Positions 1-6,714 of a stretch of 7,547 nt of DNA are shown in pieces. A program made the position numbers and the translations under genes. The notes under the pieces were generated by a model, which worked only from the letters and a program-made list of their open reading frames with translations, was not told the DNA's origin and searched no databases. The stretch lies in contig NZ_CM002139.1 of NCBI RefSeq assembly GCF_000454545.1, forward strand, positions 5,040,816-5,048,362. Reading direction: 5' to 3'. The first letter of the stretch is position 1. Every line of letters begins with the position of its first letter. The stretch comes from Xanthomonas cassavae CFBP 4642. GTDB taxonomy: Bacteria; Pseudomonadota; Gammaproteobacteria; Xanthomonadales; Xanthomonadaceae.

Positions 1-30
1 GGGAATGGATTGTTCCAATGAAAGAAAGCC

Positions 31-757
31 ATGTCGTCACCCATCCAGCAACAACTCCGCGATTACATCACCGCCCCCTTCGGGCTCCTGCAAATAAAGG
101 ATGTCCATGTCGGCAACGTCCGGGCCTCCGAAATCAACATCACGAGTCGCGAAGCCACGATCCACGCACTAGAACTCTTTGACCGCGCGGATGAGCGCTC
201 TCGAAGGGTGCGCCTCGGCAAGAACCGGACACTCTCCCCCCGAGCCCCTGCCCTCGGCTCGCTTGCTCTCGGTCGAGATCTCGGACTACCTGGGACGCCG
301 CGACCGGTGCTGCCTGGCCAAGGAGACCATCGACGCCACGGCTCGCGAATCGCGGGTGGTGACATTCCCGTCTCGCGCACCGACCACGCTCACGTCTACA
401 AGCTTTGCGGCCTGATGCGTCGGGCACCACTGCTTCTGCTGCCCGACTTCAAGTATCGGGACTACACGTTCGAGCAGGACGGTTGCCCTCGGCAAGGAAC
501 TCGGCGTGGCGCCCCCGGCTCCCGCCACGCTGGAGAAGCACCGGCGGTTCCTGGTGACGTTCTTCGGCAATCTGGCCAAGACCAAGGCGATTCCGATGTC
601 GCCCATGGACGCCTTCGCAGAAATCAACAAGGATCTGGCCGTGGACACGGATAAGCCGGAGCGTTTGTTCGACGAGGAAGAGCTGCAGCGCATCTTTGAC
701 CCGAAGATCTTCACCGCCGGGGCCAAGAAGGATCCCCACCGGTGGTGGCTGCCTTAT
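31..757 (+). pseudogene. Decayed tyrosine recombinase (phage-type integrase), truncated
   Basis: This is the remnant of a site-specific integrase. Reading starts at ATG 31 in frame 1 (beginning MSSPIQQQLRDY, with ALELFDRADER near base 170). It slips at the run of six C at about 235-240 into frame 2, which carries LSVEISDYLGRRDRCCLAKE, then meets an in-frame TGA at 413-415. Past the stop the same frame resumes with VALGKELGVAPPAPATLEKH, RRFLVTFFGNLAKTKAIPMS and finally RLFDEEELQRIFDPKIF, ending at about KKDPHRWWLP. The order fits the SAM-like core-binding domain followed by the linker that precedes the catalytic domain in large bacterial integrases. The R-H-R-Y catalytic half is absent: at about 757 the sequence changes into the antisense 3' end of the lipoprotein gene. 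The family call is by motif feel, not a search. The two frame breaks and the missing catalytic domain make it non-functional. It suggests this was once the edge of an integrated island or prophage. Confidence 0.6.
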
Positions 758-1508
758 TCCGGCTCTCGGCCCCGTGAGCGTGTCCACCGCTTGGGTCCTG
801 GATTTGGATCACTGTCCCCTGTTGCCAGGCGTCTGCACCCGGGTCTATGGTCGAAGCGGCGATATCGGCGCGGCGCGTTCGCTTGTCCTCGCTGCTGACG
901 CCGAGCCGCGTGTCGCGAGCCGCCACCATCGCCGGGTCCGCTTGGCCATCGGCCGTGAAGCCCATCATCAACTGCGGCATGCCTCGCGGAAGGTCCTTGT
1001 CCAAGTCGGTGTGCCAGGTGTGCCACGTTTTCCCGTACGTGCGGATGAGTTTCTCCATGAGCTCATGCTCAGCCACCTCCGGGATCCCTGGTGCGATCAG
1101 CTGCCCCGATTTCACCTCCTGGACATGGCTATGCCAGAGCGCCTTTTCCTGCTCAGGGAGGCCCGCGAATAGCTTCTCACTGATGATGTATTCCACGCCC
1201 ATCAGCTTGGCGTCTTTCACATTGCCATCGTAGATGGTGCACTGGATGACATCCTCGTTGAGGATTGAGCAGTAATGATGAGCTTCCATCTGGAGCTTCA
1301 TCTGACCATTGTAGAAATGAAAGCCGTCCAGGTAGGCGTTGACGGCATCGATCGGCGGCCGATCCTGCATCACTGCCGCACCCGTTTCCAAGGCCTTCGT
1401 CTTGGCCGTTTCCTCCGCACCAGGCGCTTGGACACTGGACTCGGTGTTTCCGCCCCCGCACGCGGTTAAGGCGAGGGCTGCGGCAGCGGACAGGATGGAT
1501 CGATGCAT
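711..1508 (-). CDS. DUF1264 (OBAP-like) lipoprotein, C-terminus altered
   Basis: This encodes a 265-residue predicted lipoprotein. The first 16 residues form a short type II signal peptide ending in the lipobox LTAC, with Cys17 the expected lipidation site, so it should be anchored in the outer or inner membrane facing the periplasm. The body (about 50-236) has the signature of the DUF1264 family, related to plant oil-body-associated proteins: DGFHFYNG (61-68), AHHYC (76-80), IYDG (92-95), LMGVEYIIS (102-110), LWHSHVQEVKSG (124-135) and TYGKTWHTWHTD (157-168). The His and Trp residues are typical of the family, but its biochemical role in bacteria is unknown. The start is supported by GGGAG six bases or so before ATG. 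It lies 34 nt downstream of ligD on the same strand with no terminator between, so co-transcription is likely. Residues from about 251 to the stop are encoded antisense to the integrase remnant, so the native C-terminus has probably been replaced. The core domain appears whole. Confidence 0.85.
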   Translation of the reverse strand: MHRSILSAAAALALTACGGGNTESSVQAPGAEETAKTKALETGAAVMQDRPPIDAVNAYLDGFHFYNGQMKLQMEAHHYCSILNEDVIQCTIYDGNVKDAKLMGVEYIISEKLFAGLPEQEKALWHSHVQEVKSGQLIAPGIPEVAEHELMEKLIRTYGKTWHTWHTDLDKDLPRGMPQLMMGFTADGQADPAMVAARDTRLGVSSEDKRTRRADIAASTIDPGADAWQQGTVIQIQDPSGGHAHGAESRNKAATTGGDPSWPRR

Positions 1509-1542
1509 CGGTTTCTCCCAAGTATCAAGGCAGGCGGCCGGA

Positions 1543-4134
1543 TCACGCGTCTTGCGCCCACCGGGCCAGGTTTTGCTGGATCGCGTTGATGTCCGCCCAA
1601 GGATCCTTCTTGCGTCTAGCCAACTTCGCCGGCACGTCTTTCATGGTGAAAGCGTCCGCACCGGTCAGCTCGGCAAGCTCGCTCCAGGCGATGGGCATGG
1701 CCACCGGGGCGCCGGGGCGGCCGCGCAGAGAATACGATGCGACCGCTGTCGCCCCGCGGCCGTTGCGCAGGTAGTCCACAAAAATGCGTTTGTCACGAAG
1801 GCTTTTGGTCGAGGTGGCCAAAAAGCGGGTCGGCTCCGATTGTGCCAACGCGTCGGCAAACCCCTTGGCAAAGCGCTTGGTCAGGTCCCAATCGCACCCC
1901 GGGTTCAACGGCACCACCACGTGCAGCCCCTTGCCGCCTGACACCCGCAAGAACGACTCCAATTCCAACCGTTCAAGCAGCTTGCGGATGTCCACGGCTG
2001 CCTTTTTGACTTCGGAAAAGGGCACATCAGGGCCGGGATCCAGGTCAAAGACGACGCGGTCGGCCCGATCAGGCGCTTCCGCGTGGCTGCCCCACGGGTG
2101 GAACTCCAGCGCATTGAACTGAACCAGCTCGAGCAGGCTGGCTGCATCCCTGACCACCAAGTAGTGTGCGTTGATCCCACTGTCTTCTTTGAGCCGAACC
2201 GAGTCCACAAGCTCCAGGCCTGCGGTGTGGTGCTTCTGGAAGAAACAAGGTTTGGCAGCCCCACTGGGGCACCGGATGATCGACAAGGGGCGGCCGATAA
2301 CCTCGGGCAATACGTGGTCGATCACGGCCGTGTAGTAATCCCACACGTCCTGCTTAGTGGCCCTGATGTCAGGAAAGATCACCTTGGTCGGACTGGACAG
2401 CCGAGGCGGTGTGCGGCCCTGGGCTCCTGTCGGGGCGGTGCCGTGCTTTGAAGCGTTGCCGTGCTTTGAGGCGCTCTTGAGCCGCTTGCCAGGGGGGGTG
2501 AACTGGGGGGCATCGGCGGGCTGTTCGACGGTGGCAGCCCTGTCCGAGTCGGCCAAATCGGCCACGTCCTTGTCTTGCCTGACCGCCTTGAGCGAGGCTT
2601 GGCGCAGCAGTTGCTGGCCGCCGATGCCGCGATAAAAGACCTCCACCACGAACCTTGGCTCAAACCACGTGGCCGAGCGGAGGTCGGTGTCCTCGGTGGG
2701 GACGTAAGCGGTAGGCGTCTTTCCGCCAGCTCGGCCGACCAGCTGGCCCACCTCTTTGATCAGCGCATCGGAGAAGCCTGAACCCACCCGGCCCACGTAA
2801 AGCCAGCCGTGCTTAGGGTCAGGCTTGGCCAGGAGCAACGACCCGAAGCCCGTGCGGCTGCCCTTCGGGGCCGTGTAACCCACGACGGCAAACTCGTCGC
2901 TGGCCAGCTGCTTGGTCTTCTTCCAGTCCTCGCCCCGGCCCCTGTGATAGGCCCGGTCTGCACGTTTCGAAATGATGCCTTCAAAGTGGCGCTCGCCTGC
3001 CAGCCGGTAGGCCGATTCCCCATCGCCCTCGATGTGGGAGCTGAAGGCCAAGTGCCCTTGGCTGTCCTCCAACAGCTCCTGCAGGAGTTCCTTGCGCTCG
3101 AGCAGGGGCGCATCGGCAACATCTATTCCATCGATGTGGAGCAGATCGAACAAGACATAGGCCAAGGTGCCTTGCCGTTCACCGGACAGGGTGGCCTGCA
3201 GGAGGTTGAAGTCCTCTTTTGTACCGTTGCCGGCGATGAGTTCCCCGTCCAGTGCCCCTGACTTCAGCCCGAGAGCTGCAACGGCATCCCTGATTTCAGG
3301 AATCTTCTCGGTCCATTCCAGAGCATTGCGTGACCAAAAGCGCACCTCGCCCTCCTCAATGGTGGCCAGGATACGGTAGCCATCCCACTTGATCTCATGC
3401 ACCCATTGGTCGCCCTGGGGGGGAGCGTCGCCGAGCTTGGCCAGCTGCGGTTCGAACGGGCCCTCTGGCGGCTTGCCTCTTTTGGCCTTGGTCAGCGCCG
3501 CGGCCTTCTTCGCCCAGTCCTTGCGACGGCCCTTACGTGGCAGGGCCACCGCCGTGAGCTTTTTCTTGTCTGCCTTGCCAGCCCCTGCCCGCTTCAGATC
3601 TTCAGGAGGCGGCGAGGTGACGTCGCCCAGCAGGTCATCCGCCTCCACATCGCTGGCGAAGGCATCGTCTTCTTTGAAAAGTAGCCATTGCGGCTGCTTG
3701 GCCGGCTTGCCCGATCGAACCAGATGCCAACCGCCTTTGAGCTTGGTGCCAAAGAGCTCGAAACGCAGGTGTCCCTTGGCAAGTTGGGCCTCCGGGTCGC
3801 CTGAGGTGGCCCACACACCGTGGTCAAACTGGGCGACGTGGCCACCCCCGTATTGCCCCTTCGGAATCTCGCCTTCGAAGCCGGCGTAGTCCACGGGATG
3901 GTCTTCAACCTCCACCGCCATGCGCTTGACCTTGGGGTCGTAGCTGGGCCCTTTGGGAACGGCCCAACTTTTGAGCGCATCGCCGACCTGGAGCCGGAAG
4001 TCGTAGTGACGGCGGCTGGCATGGTGGAGTTGAACCACGAAAATCGCGCGCTGCCCGGATGGCAAGACCTTCCCCGGCTCTGGCTCCTTGGTTTTGTCAA
4101 AACGCCGCTTGCGGCTGTATTCGGCGAGGAACAT
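1543..4134 (-). CDS. ligD: Multifunctional NHEJ DNA ligase LigD (PE-Lig-Pol)
   Basis: An 863-residue LigD, about the length of the Pseudomonas enzyme and with the same domain order. Residues about 10-160 are the 3'-phosphoesterase domain, with its metal and phosphate ligands visible as H37, H43, D45, R47 and H79. A Lys-rich linker follows. Residues about 225-525 are the ATP-dependent ligase: nucleotidyl-accepting Lys249 in EIKWDGYR, ALDGELI (294-300), YVLFDLLHIDGIDV (326-339), EGIISKR (385-391) and WKKTK (404-408), then an OB fold. After a second linker, residues about 580-863 are the primase-like polymerase, with metal-binding D697 and D699 in VVFDLDPG and D787 in RIFVDYLR. Together these trim, fill and seal double-strand breaks brought together by Ku. 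No ku gene is in the window. The start has a CGGGAG site before ATG and lies 13 nt after the DUF3606 stop codon, indicating an operon. I see no frame damage; the gene should be functional. Confidence 0.97.
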   Translation of the reverse strand: MFLAEYSRKRRFDKTKEPEPGKVLPSGQRAIFVVQLHHASRRHYDFRLQVGDALKSWAVPKGPSYDPKVKRMAVEVEDHPVDYAGFEGEIPKGQYGGGHVAQFDHGVWATSGDPEAQLAKGHLRFELFGTKLKGGWHLVRSGKPAKQPQWLLFKEDDAFASDVEADDLLGDVTSPPPEDLKRAGAGKADKKKLTAVALPRKGRRKDWAKKAAALTKAKRGKPPEGPFEPQLAKLGDAPPQGDQWVHEIKWDGYRILATIEEGEVRFWSRNALEWTEKIPEIRDAVAALGLKSGALDGELIAGNGTKEDFNLLQATLSGERQGTLAYVLFDLLHIDGIDVADAPLLERKELLQELLEDSQGHLAFSSHIEGDGESAYRLAGERHFEGIISKRADRAYHRGRGEDWKKTKQLASDEFAVVGYTAPKGSRTGFGSLLLAKPDPKHGWLYVGRVGSGFSDALIKEVGQLVGRAGGKTPTAYVPTEDTDLRSATWFEPRFVVEVFYRGIGGQQLLRQASLKAVRQDKDVADLADSDRAATVEQPADAPQFTPPGKRLKSASKHGNASKHGTAPTGAQGRTPPRLSSPTKVIFPDIRATKQDVWDYYTAVIDHVLPEVIGRPLSIIRCPSGAAKPCFFQKHHTAGLELVDSVRLKEDSGINAHYLVVRDAASLLELVQFNALEFHPWGSHAEAPDRADRVVFDLDPGPDVPFSEVKKAAVDIRKLLERLELESFLRVSGGKGLHVVVPLNPGCDWDLTKRFAKGFADALAQSEPTRFLATSTKSLRDKRIFVDYLRNGRGATAVASYSLRGRPGAPVAMPIAWSELAELTGADAFTMKDVPAKLARRKKDPWADINAIQQNLARWAQDA
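2440..2475 (-). repeat. 18-bp tandem repeat in the ligD Lig-Pol linker
   Basis: Two adjacent 18-bp copies (2440-2457 and 2458-2475) differ at two positions. They encode a repeated six-residue unit, ASKHGN followed by ASKHGT, in the linker between the ligase and polymerase domains (about residues 555-566). The repeat keeps the frame. It lies in a low-complexity, basic linker, so variation in copy number would probably be tolerated. Confidence 0.7.
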
Positions 4135-4147
4135 GCCCTACTCCCGG

Positions 4148-4324
4148 TTACTTATCCAGGTGTTTACGCACGGCCGCCGCGGTCGGGCCGACGGCTTCGA
4201 CCGCTGCCCTAAGCTCCTCCGCGCTGACGCCCACCACCTTGGTCCAGTAGTGCAGCTCGTAGTCCTCATTGACGTTGATCCGATCGCGGTCCGGGCTGCC
4301 GGTGGTCTTCTTGTCGTCAGTCAT
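4148..4324 (-). CDS. DUF3606 small protein
   Basis: A 58-residue protein, MTDDKKTTGSPDRDRIN at the start and AAAVRKHLDK at the end. The middle contains RDRINVNEDYELHYWTK (13-29) and VSAEELRAAVEAVGPTAAAV, which is the DUF3606 pattern: a short conserved INV.EDYE..YW segment followed by a helix resembling SAEELRAAV..VG. The family has no established biochemical function; it is small, soluble and without a signal or membrane segment. Translation initiation is well supported: GAGGAG sits six bases before the ATG. The stop codon is 13 nt before the ligD start and the ligD ribosome binding site lies in that gap, so it is the first gene of a tight DUF3606-ligD operon. That placement suggests a link to stress or DNA repair, which is inference. 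It is shorter than usual gene-calling length cut-offs, but coding signal, family match and RBS all agree. Confidence 0.9.
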   Translation of the reverse strand: MTDDKKTTGSPDRDRINVNEDYELHYWTKVVGVSAEELRAAVEAVGPTAAAVRKHLDK

Positions 4325-4439
4325 GGTGATCTCCTCGATCTGCGGCTATTTGCCATCATGCTGGTGTTGCTTCTTACGGTGCTCGCTCTCTAGAAGTTCA
4401 GCACCCACGCCTATCGCAAAACCTGGGATGTAATGCAAA

Positions 4440-4483
4440 TCAGCGCCCGTCGGGCCGTCGTAGCGCATCCGACAAGGCGCTGA
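4440..4483 (-). terminator. Stem-loop downstream of DUF892 (terminator or REP-like)
   Basis: A long inverted repeat: eight perfect pairs (tcagcgcc at 4440-4447 with ggcgctga at 4476-4483), a small internal bulge, then six further pairs including one G-U (gtcggg at 4449-4454 with tccgac at 4468-4473) and a 13-nt loop. It begins 14 nt after the DUF892 stop codon, the usual place for a transcription terminator. On the minus strand it is followed by TTTGCATTACA, a poor U-tract, so intrinsic termination would be weak. It may instead be a REP-type palindrome that protects the mRNA 3' end. It also separates DUF892 transcription from the DUF3606-ligD operon. Confidence 0.5.
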
Positions 4484-4497
4484 TGAAGAGCCAATCG

Positions 4498-5006
4498 TTA
4501 CTTCTTCGCCTCAACGCCCGGAGTTGCATCGCGCACCAGGAACTCTTCGGTGAGTTCTGGCAGGTGCGTCGCGAGCCAGTCGGCCATTGCTTCCTCCTGA
4601 GCCAAGATCTCCTCGCACACGCGTGCCGTTTCCGGATCACCGGCGGTCTTGGCCGCCGCGATCAGCGCGGTATAAGACGCAATTTCGAGGTGTTCGAAGA
4701 CATAGCCGGCCATCGCGCCTTTCACGATTTCGTCTGATGCGGTCATCCCACCCACCGCTTGGCCTAGAGCCGCCATCTTGCCCATCACGTCCTTGATCGT
4801 GGAGGGAGAACCGCCCAAACGCTTGATACACCCCTCGAGCAACTCCCGCTGGCCGATCGTTTCTTGGATGTGCTCCTCAATCCGCGCCTTCAAGACCGGG
4901 TAGTGCTCAATGCGAGACGCCTGGCCCCTCAACATGGTCTCGGCCTGCTGTTCCATCGCATGAGCATCGCGGAGCAATCAAGCAGGTTTTCTTTGGGTTC
5001 GGCCAT
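4498..5006 (-). CDS. YciF-type (DUF892) ferritin-like protein, frameshifted at codon 11
   Basis: The main frame from 4977 down to the stop encodes a four-helix ferritin-like protein of the DUF892/YciF family: LRDAHAMEQQAETML, ARIEEHIQETIGQ, YVFEHLEIASYTALI and EEILAQEEAMADWLATHLPE, with Glu/His residues spaced as in a di-metal site. The family is associated with stress responses in many bacteria; its exact reaction is unsettled. The natural start appears to be ATG at 5006, with GAGGA seven bases upstream, giving MAEPKENLLD. After codon 10 (Asp, GAT) only TG remains where TGG (Trp) is expected before CTC CGC GAT, so a one-base deletion at about 4975-4976 throws the N-terminus out of frame. With the base restored the protein would be 169 residues, normal for the family. 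As written, expression would need reinitiation, for example at ATG 4956, which has no good RBS. It is either a recent pseudogene or a sequencing error. A stem-loop follows its stop. Confidence 0.8.
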
Positions 5007-5181
5007 GAGGATGTCCTCGTTAGATTAGGGGAAACCGCACCCTATCCAGCCAAACATTGAGGAAAAGCGATGTTAAAGTGACGACGGAGCGAATCCGATC
5101 AACGGCGCGTCACTGACGTCCCCCCAAGTTTGAGTAGCACCTTGGTTTGGAGTCCAATTCCCCATCCCGAGGAGATTGGAC

Positions 5182-5445
5182 GTGAAGAAGCGTTTTTCCG
5201 AAGAACAGATCATTGGCTTCCTGCGCGAAGCAGAGGCCGGCGTCGCCATCAAGGACCTGTGCCGGCGCCATGGCTTCAGTGAGGCTTCCTACTACCTGTG
5301 GCGCAGCAAGTTCGGCGGCATGAGCGTGCCCGATGCCAAGCGGCTCAAGGATCTGGAAGCCGAGAATGCGCGACTGAAGAAGTCGCTGGCCGAGCAGGTG
5401 TTCCAGAACGACCTGATCCAAGGATGCGCTACAAAAAAATGGTGA
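5182..5445 (+). CDS. IS3-family transposase OrfA
   Basis: An 87-residue OrfA, the DNA-binding half of an IS3-type transposase. Residues about 5-45 form the helix-turn-helix (FSEEQIIGFLREAEAG, then IKDLCRRHGFSEASYYLWRS), and residues about 52-75 form a leucine-zipper-like coiled coil (KRLKDLEAENARLKKSLAEQ). I chose GTG 5182 because a GAGGAG box lies seven bases before it and it gives the family-typical MKKRFSEEQ start; a TTG at 5176 would add two residues and is less likely. The C-terminal stretch QGCAT (80-84) differs from the family sequence I expect there (close to KDALR), while KKW and the stop are normal. This looks like a pair of compensating one-base changes. OrfA is intact in frame, but its partner OrfB is truncated, so any product could act only as a binding protein or inhibitor. 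Confidence 0.88.
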   Translation: MKKRFSEEQIIGFLREAEAGVAIKDLCRRHGFSEASYYLWRSKFGGMSVPDAKRLKDLEAENARLKKSLAEQVFQNDLIQGCATKKW

Positions 5446-5651
5446 GCGCACCGGCGCGCGGTGCGCTGGTGCGCGAGTGGATCGAAGCTGGGGCCAGCGA
5501 GCGGTGCGCCCTGGCAGCGATCGGCATGAGCGCCAGTGCGCTGCGCTATCGCCCGCGCGGGGGCCGCAACGTTGAGCTGCGCGAGCACATTGTTGCGTTG
5601 GCGCATCGCCATCGCCGCTATGGCGTGGGGATGATCTATCTCAAACCTTAG
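5424..5651 (+). pseudogene. IS3-family transposase OrfB, truncated after 75 residues
   Basis: This is the N-terminal piece of OrfB, in the -1 frame relative to OrfA and overlapping it. It reads MRYKKMVSAPARGALVREWI, then ALAAIGMSASALRYRPRGG and ELREHIVALAHRHRRYGVGM, ending IYLKP. The family normally continues for about 200 more residues through the DDE integrase core. Here the frame breaks at the boundary with the IS30-family element and ends at TAG 5649-5651. All three catalytic acidic residues are lost, so it cannot catalyse transposition. In the intact element it would be expressed mainly as an OrfAB fusion by ribosomal frameshifting at the A-run, not from its own start. Confidence 0.8.
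5433..5439 (+). other. A7 slippery site for -1 frameshifting between orfA and orfB
   Basis: Seven consecutive A lie just before the end of orfA. The orfA frame reads ACA AAA AAA TGG TGA; a -1 slip on the A-run gives AAA AAA ATG GTG and continues into orfB. This is the standard arrangement by which IS3-family elements make the OrfAB transposase. The site is seen directly; its use is inferred from the family. Confidence 0.7.
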
Positions 5652-5652
5652 A

Positions 5653-5673
5653 CTCAACTTCCAAGTGCAACAC
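5653..5673 (+). repeat. IS30-family left inverted repeat
   Basis: The sequence ctcaacttccaagtgcaa plus cac pairs with the reverse complement of 6695-6715 at 20 of 21 positions. The single difference (C versus G) breaks an 8-bp palindrome, cttgcaag, that is perfect in the right copy. Confidence 0.88.
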
Positions 5674-5697
5674 CCCGCCTTGACGTAGGGTAGCGGC

Positions 5698-6714
5698 ATG
5701 GGCACACAGTACAGACACCTGGGTTCCGAAGAACGCGCTTTGCTTCAAATTGAACTCGGTAACGGAATGAGCATCAACTCCATTGCAAGGCGACTCAATC
5801 GCAGTGCGTCCACCCTGTCGCGCGAGATAAGGCGACAGGGCGAACCTGTCTATGCGGCAACCAGCGCAGCCAGCAACTATCGGCTGCGCCGCAGAGCGTG
5901 CGTTCGAAGGCGCCGGCTTGTTGAAGGCAGTGCGCTCTTTCAGCAGGTGCGTGACGACTTGGTTCTGTATCGTTGGTCGCCCCAGCAAATTGCTGCCAAG
6001 CTCAAGGCCATGCATCCGGATGATCCAAGTCAACGCGTGAGTCACGAAACAATCTACGCCGCTATCTACGCGCATCCGCGTGGTGGTTTGAAGAAAGAGC
6101 TTGTGGAGGCGCTTCGTCAGCACAAGCCGACGCGAGGCTTGCGCCGTACAACCGCTGCCAAGCGCACGTGGGTGCCGGAGGAGCTGCGTATCGTCCATCG
6201 GCCTGAAGAGGTGGCGCAGCGCTTGATTCCTGGGCACTGGGAAGGCGACCTGATCAAAGGGGCTTTCAACCGCTCGTGCGTAGGCACGCTGGTGGAGCGA
6301 AAGACGCGCTTTGTGGTGCTGTGCAAGATGGATGGCTGTACTGCACAGGATGCGCTGGAGGGCTTCACGCGACAGATGAAGAAGCTGCCGCGTTTCCTGC
6401 TGGGAAGCCTCACCTATGACCGCGGAACCGAGATGACGTGTTGTCCAGAGCTGATGAAGCGGCTCAACATCGATCTTTGGTTCGCCGATCCACATGCGCC
6501 CTGGCAGCGCGGCAGCAATGAGAACACCAACGGCCTGCTGCGCCAGTTCATGCCAAAAGGCGCGGACTTGTCCAAGGCGAGCCAGGAGTATCTCAACAAC
6601 GTCGCCGACCTGATGAACGCCCGGCCACGGCAGACGCTTGGCTGGCAGACGCCGAACCAGGCGCTGGAAGAAGAGATCGCTCAATTCAACTCACGTGTTG
6701 CACTTGCAAGTTGA
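5698..6714 (+). CDS. IS30-family DDE transposase
   Basis: A 338-residue transposase, full length for the family. The N-terminal helix-turn-helix covers about residues 7-45 (LGSEERALLQIELGNG, then SINSIARRLNRSASTLSREI). A basic linker follows (62-75). The segment YRWSPQQIAAKL (91-102) and VSHETIYAAIYAH (114-126) are typical of IS30 transposases. The DDE catalytic core is complete: D184 in GHWEGDLIKG, D241 in LTYDRGTEM and E275 in QRGSNENTNG, with 33 residues between the second Asp and the Glu, followed by LLRQFMPKG. ATG 5698 is preceded only by a weak AGGG, usual for a poorly translated transposase. The TGA stop lies inside the right inverted repeat. The gene is undamaged, so this copy is potentially active. 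Confidence 0.96.
   Translation: MGTQYRHLGSEERALLQIELGNGMSINSIARRLNRSASTLSREIRRQGEPVYAATSAASNYRLRRRACVRRRRLVEGSALFQQVRDDLVLYRWSPQQIAAKLKAMHPDDPSQRVSHETIYAAIYAHPRGGLKKELVEALRQHKPTRGLRRTTAAKRTWVPEELRIVHRPEEVAQRLIPGHWEGDLIKGAFNRSCVGTLVERKTRFVVLCKMDGCTAQDALEGFTRQMKKLPRFLLGSLTYDRGTEMTCCPELMKRLNIDLWFADPHAPWQRGSNENTNGLLRQFMPKGADLSKASQEYLNNVADLMNARPRQTLGWQTPNQALEEEIAQFNSRVALAS

Larger units (their letters stand above)
5114..5652 (+). mobile_element. IS3-family insertion sequence, left part only
   Basis: The left end of an IS3-family element, probably of the IS407-like branch. It appears to start at 5114 with TGACGTCCCCCCAAG, a 5'-TG end followed by a C-rich inverted-repeat sequence of the kind I associate with this branch. 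About 70 bp of leader follows, then orfA and the start of orfB. The element is cut at about 5647-5652 where the IS30-family element begins. The rest of orfB and the right inverted repeat are not found on the other side of the IS30 copy, so about half of the element is missing. It cannot transpose by itself. The subgroup and the exact left end are from memory. Confidence 0.75.

Noticed and set aside
1..30. Possible tRNA end or attachment site before the integrase
   Set aside because: Only 30 bases are available, with no tRNA arm or direct repeat that I can match elsewhere in the window.
756..779. YSGSRPRE in the plus-strand frame after the integrase remnant, recalling the first catalytic Arg box
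   Set aside because: It would require a deletion of several residues just before it, nothing integrase-like follows, and these bases also fit the lipoprotein gene on the other strand.
3389..3889. Open frames of 90-170 codons on the plus strand within ligD, and similar ones in other frames
   Set aside because: They overlap the well-conserved LigD frame, have low-complexity translations and no family resemblance; they are shadows.
4410..4438. Possible promoter for the DUF3606-ligD operon on the minus strand (TTGCAT, 17 nt, GATAGG)
   Set aside because: The position and spacing fit, but both boxes are poor matches to sigma-70 consensus and the pattern could easily be chance.
5641..6684. A 347-codon open frame on the minus strand across the IS30 element
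   Set aside because: It is exactly antisense to the intact transposase, has no family features, and is explained by the GC-rich codon usage of the real gene.
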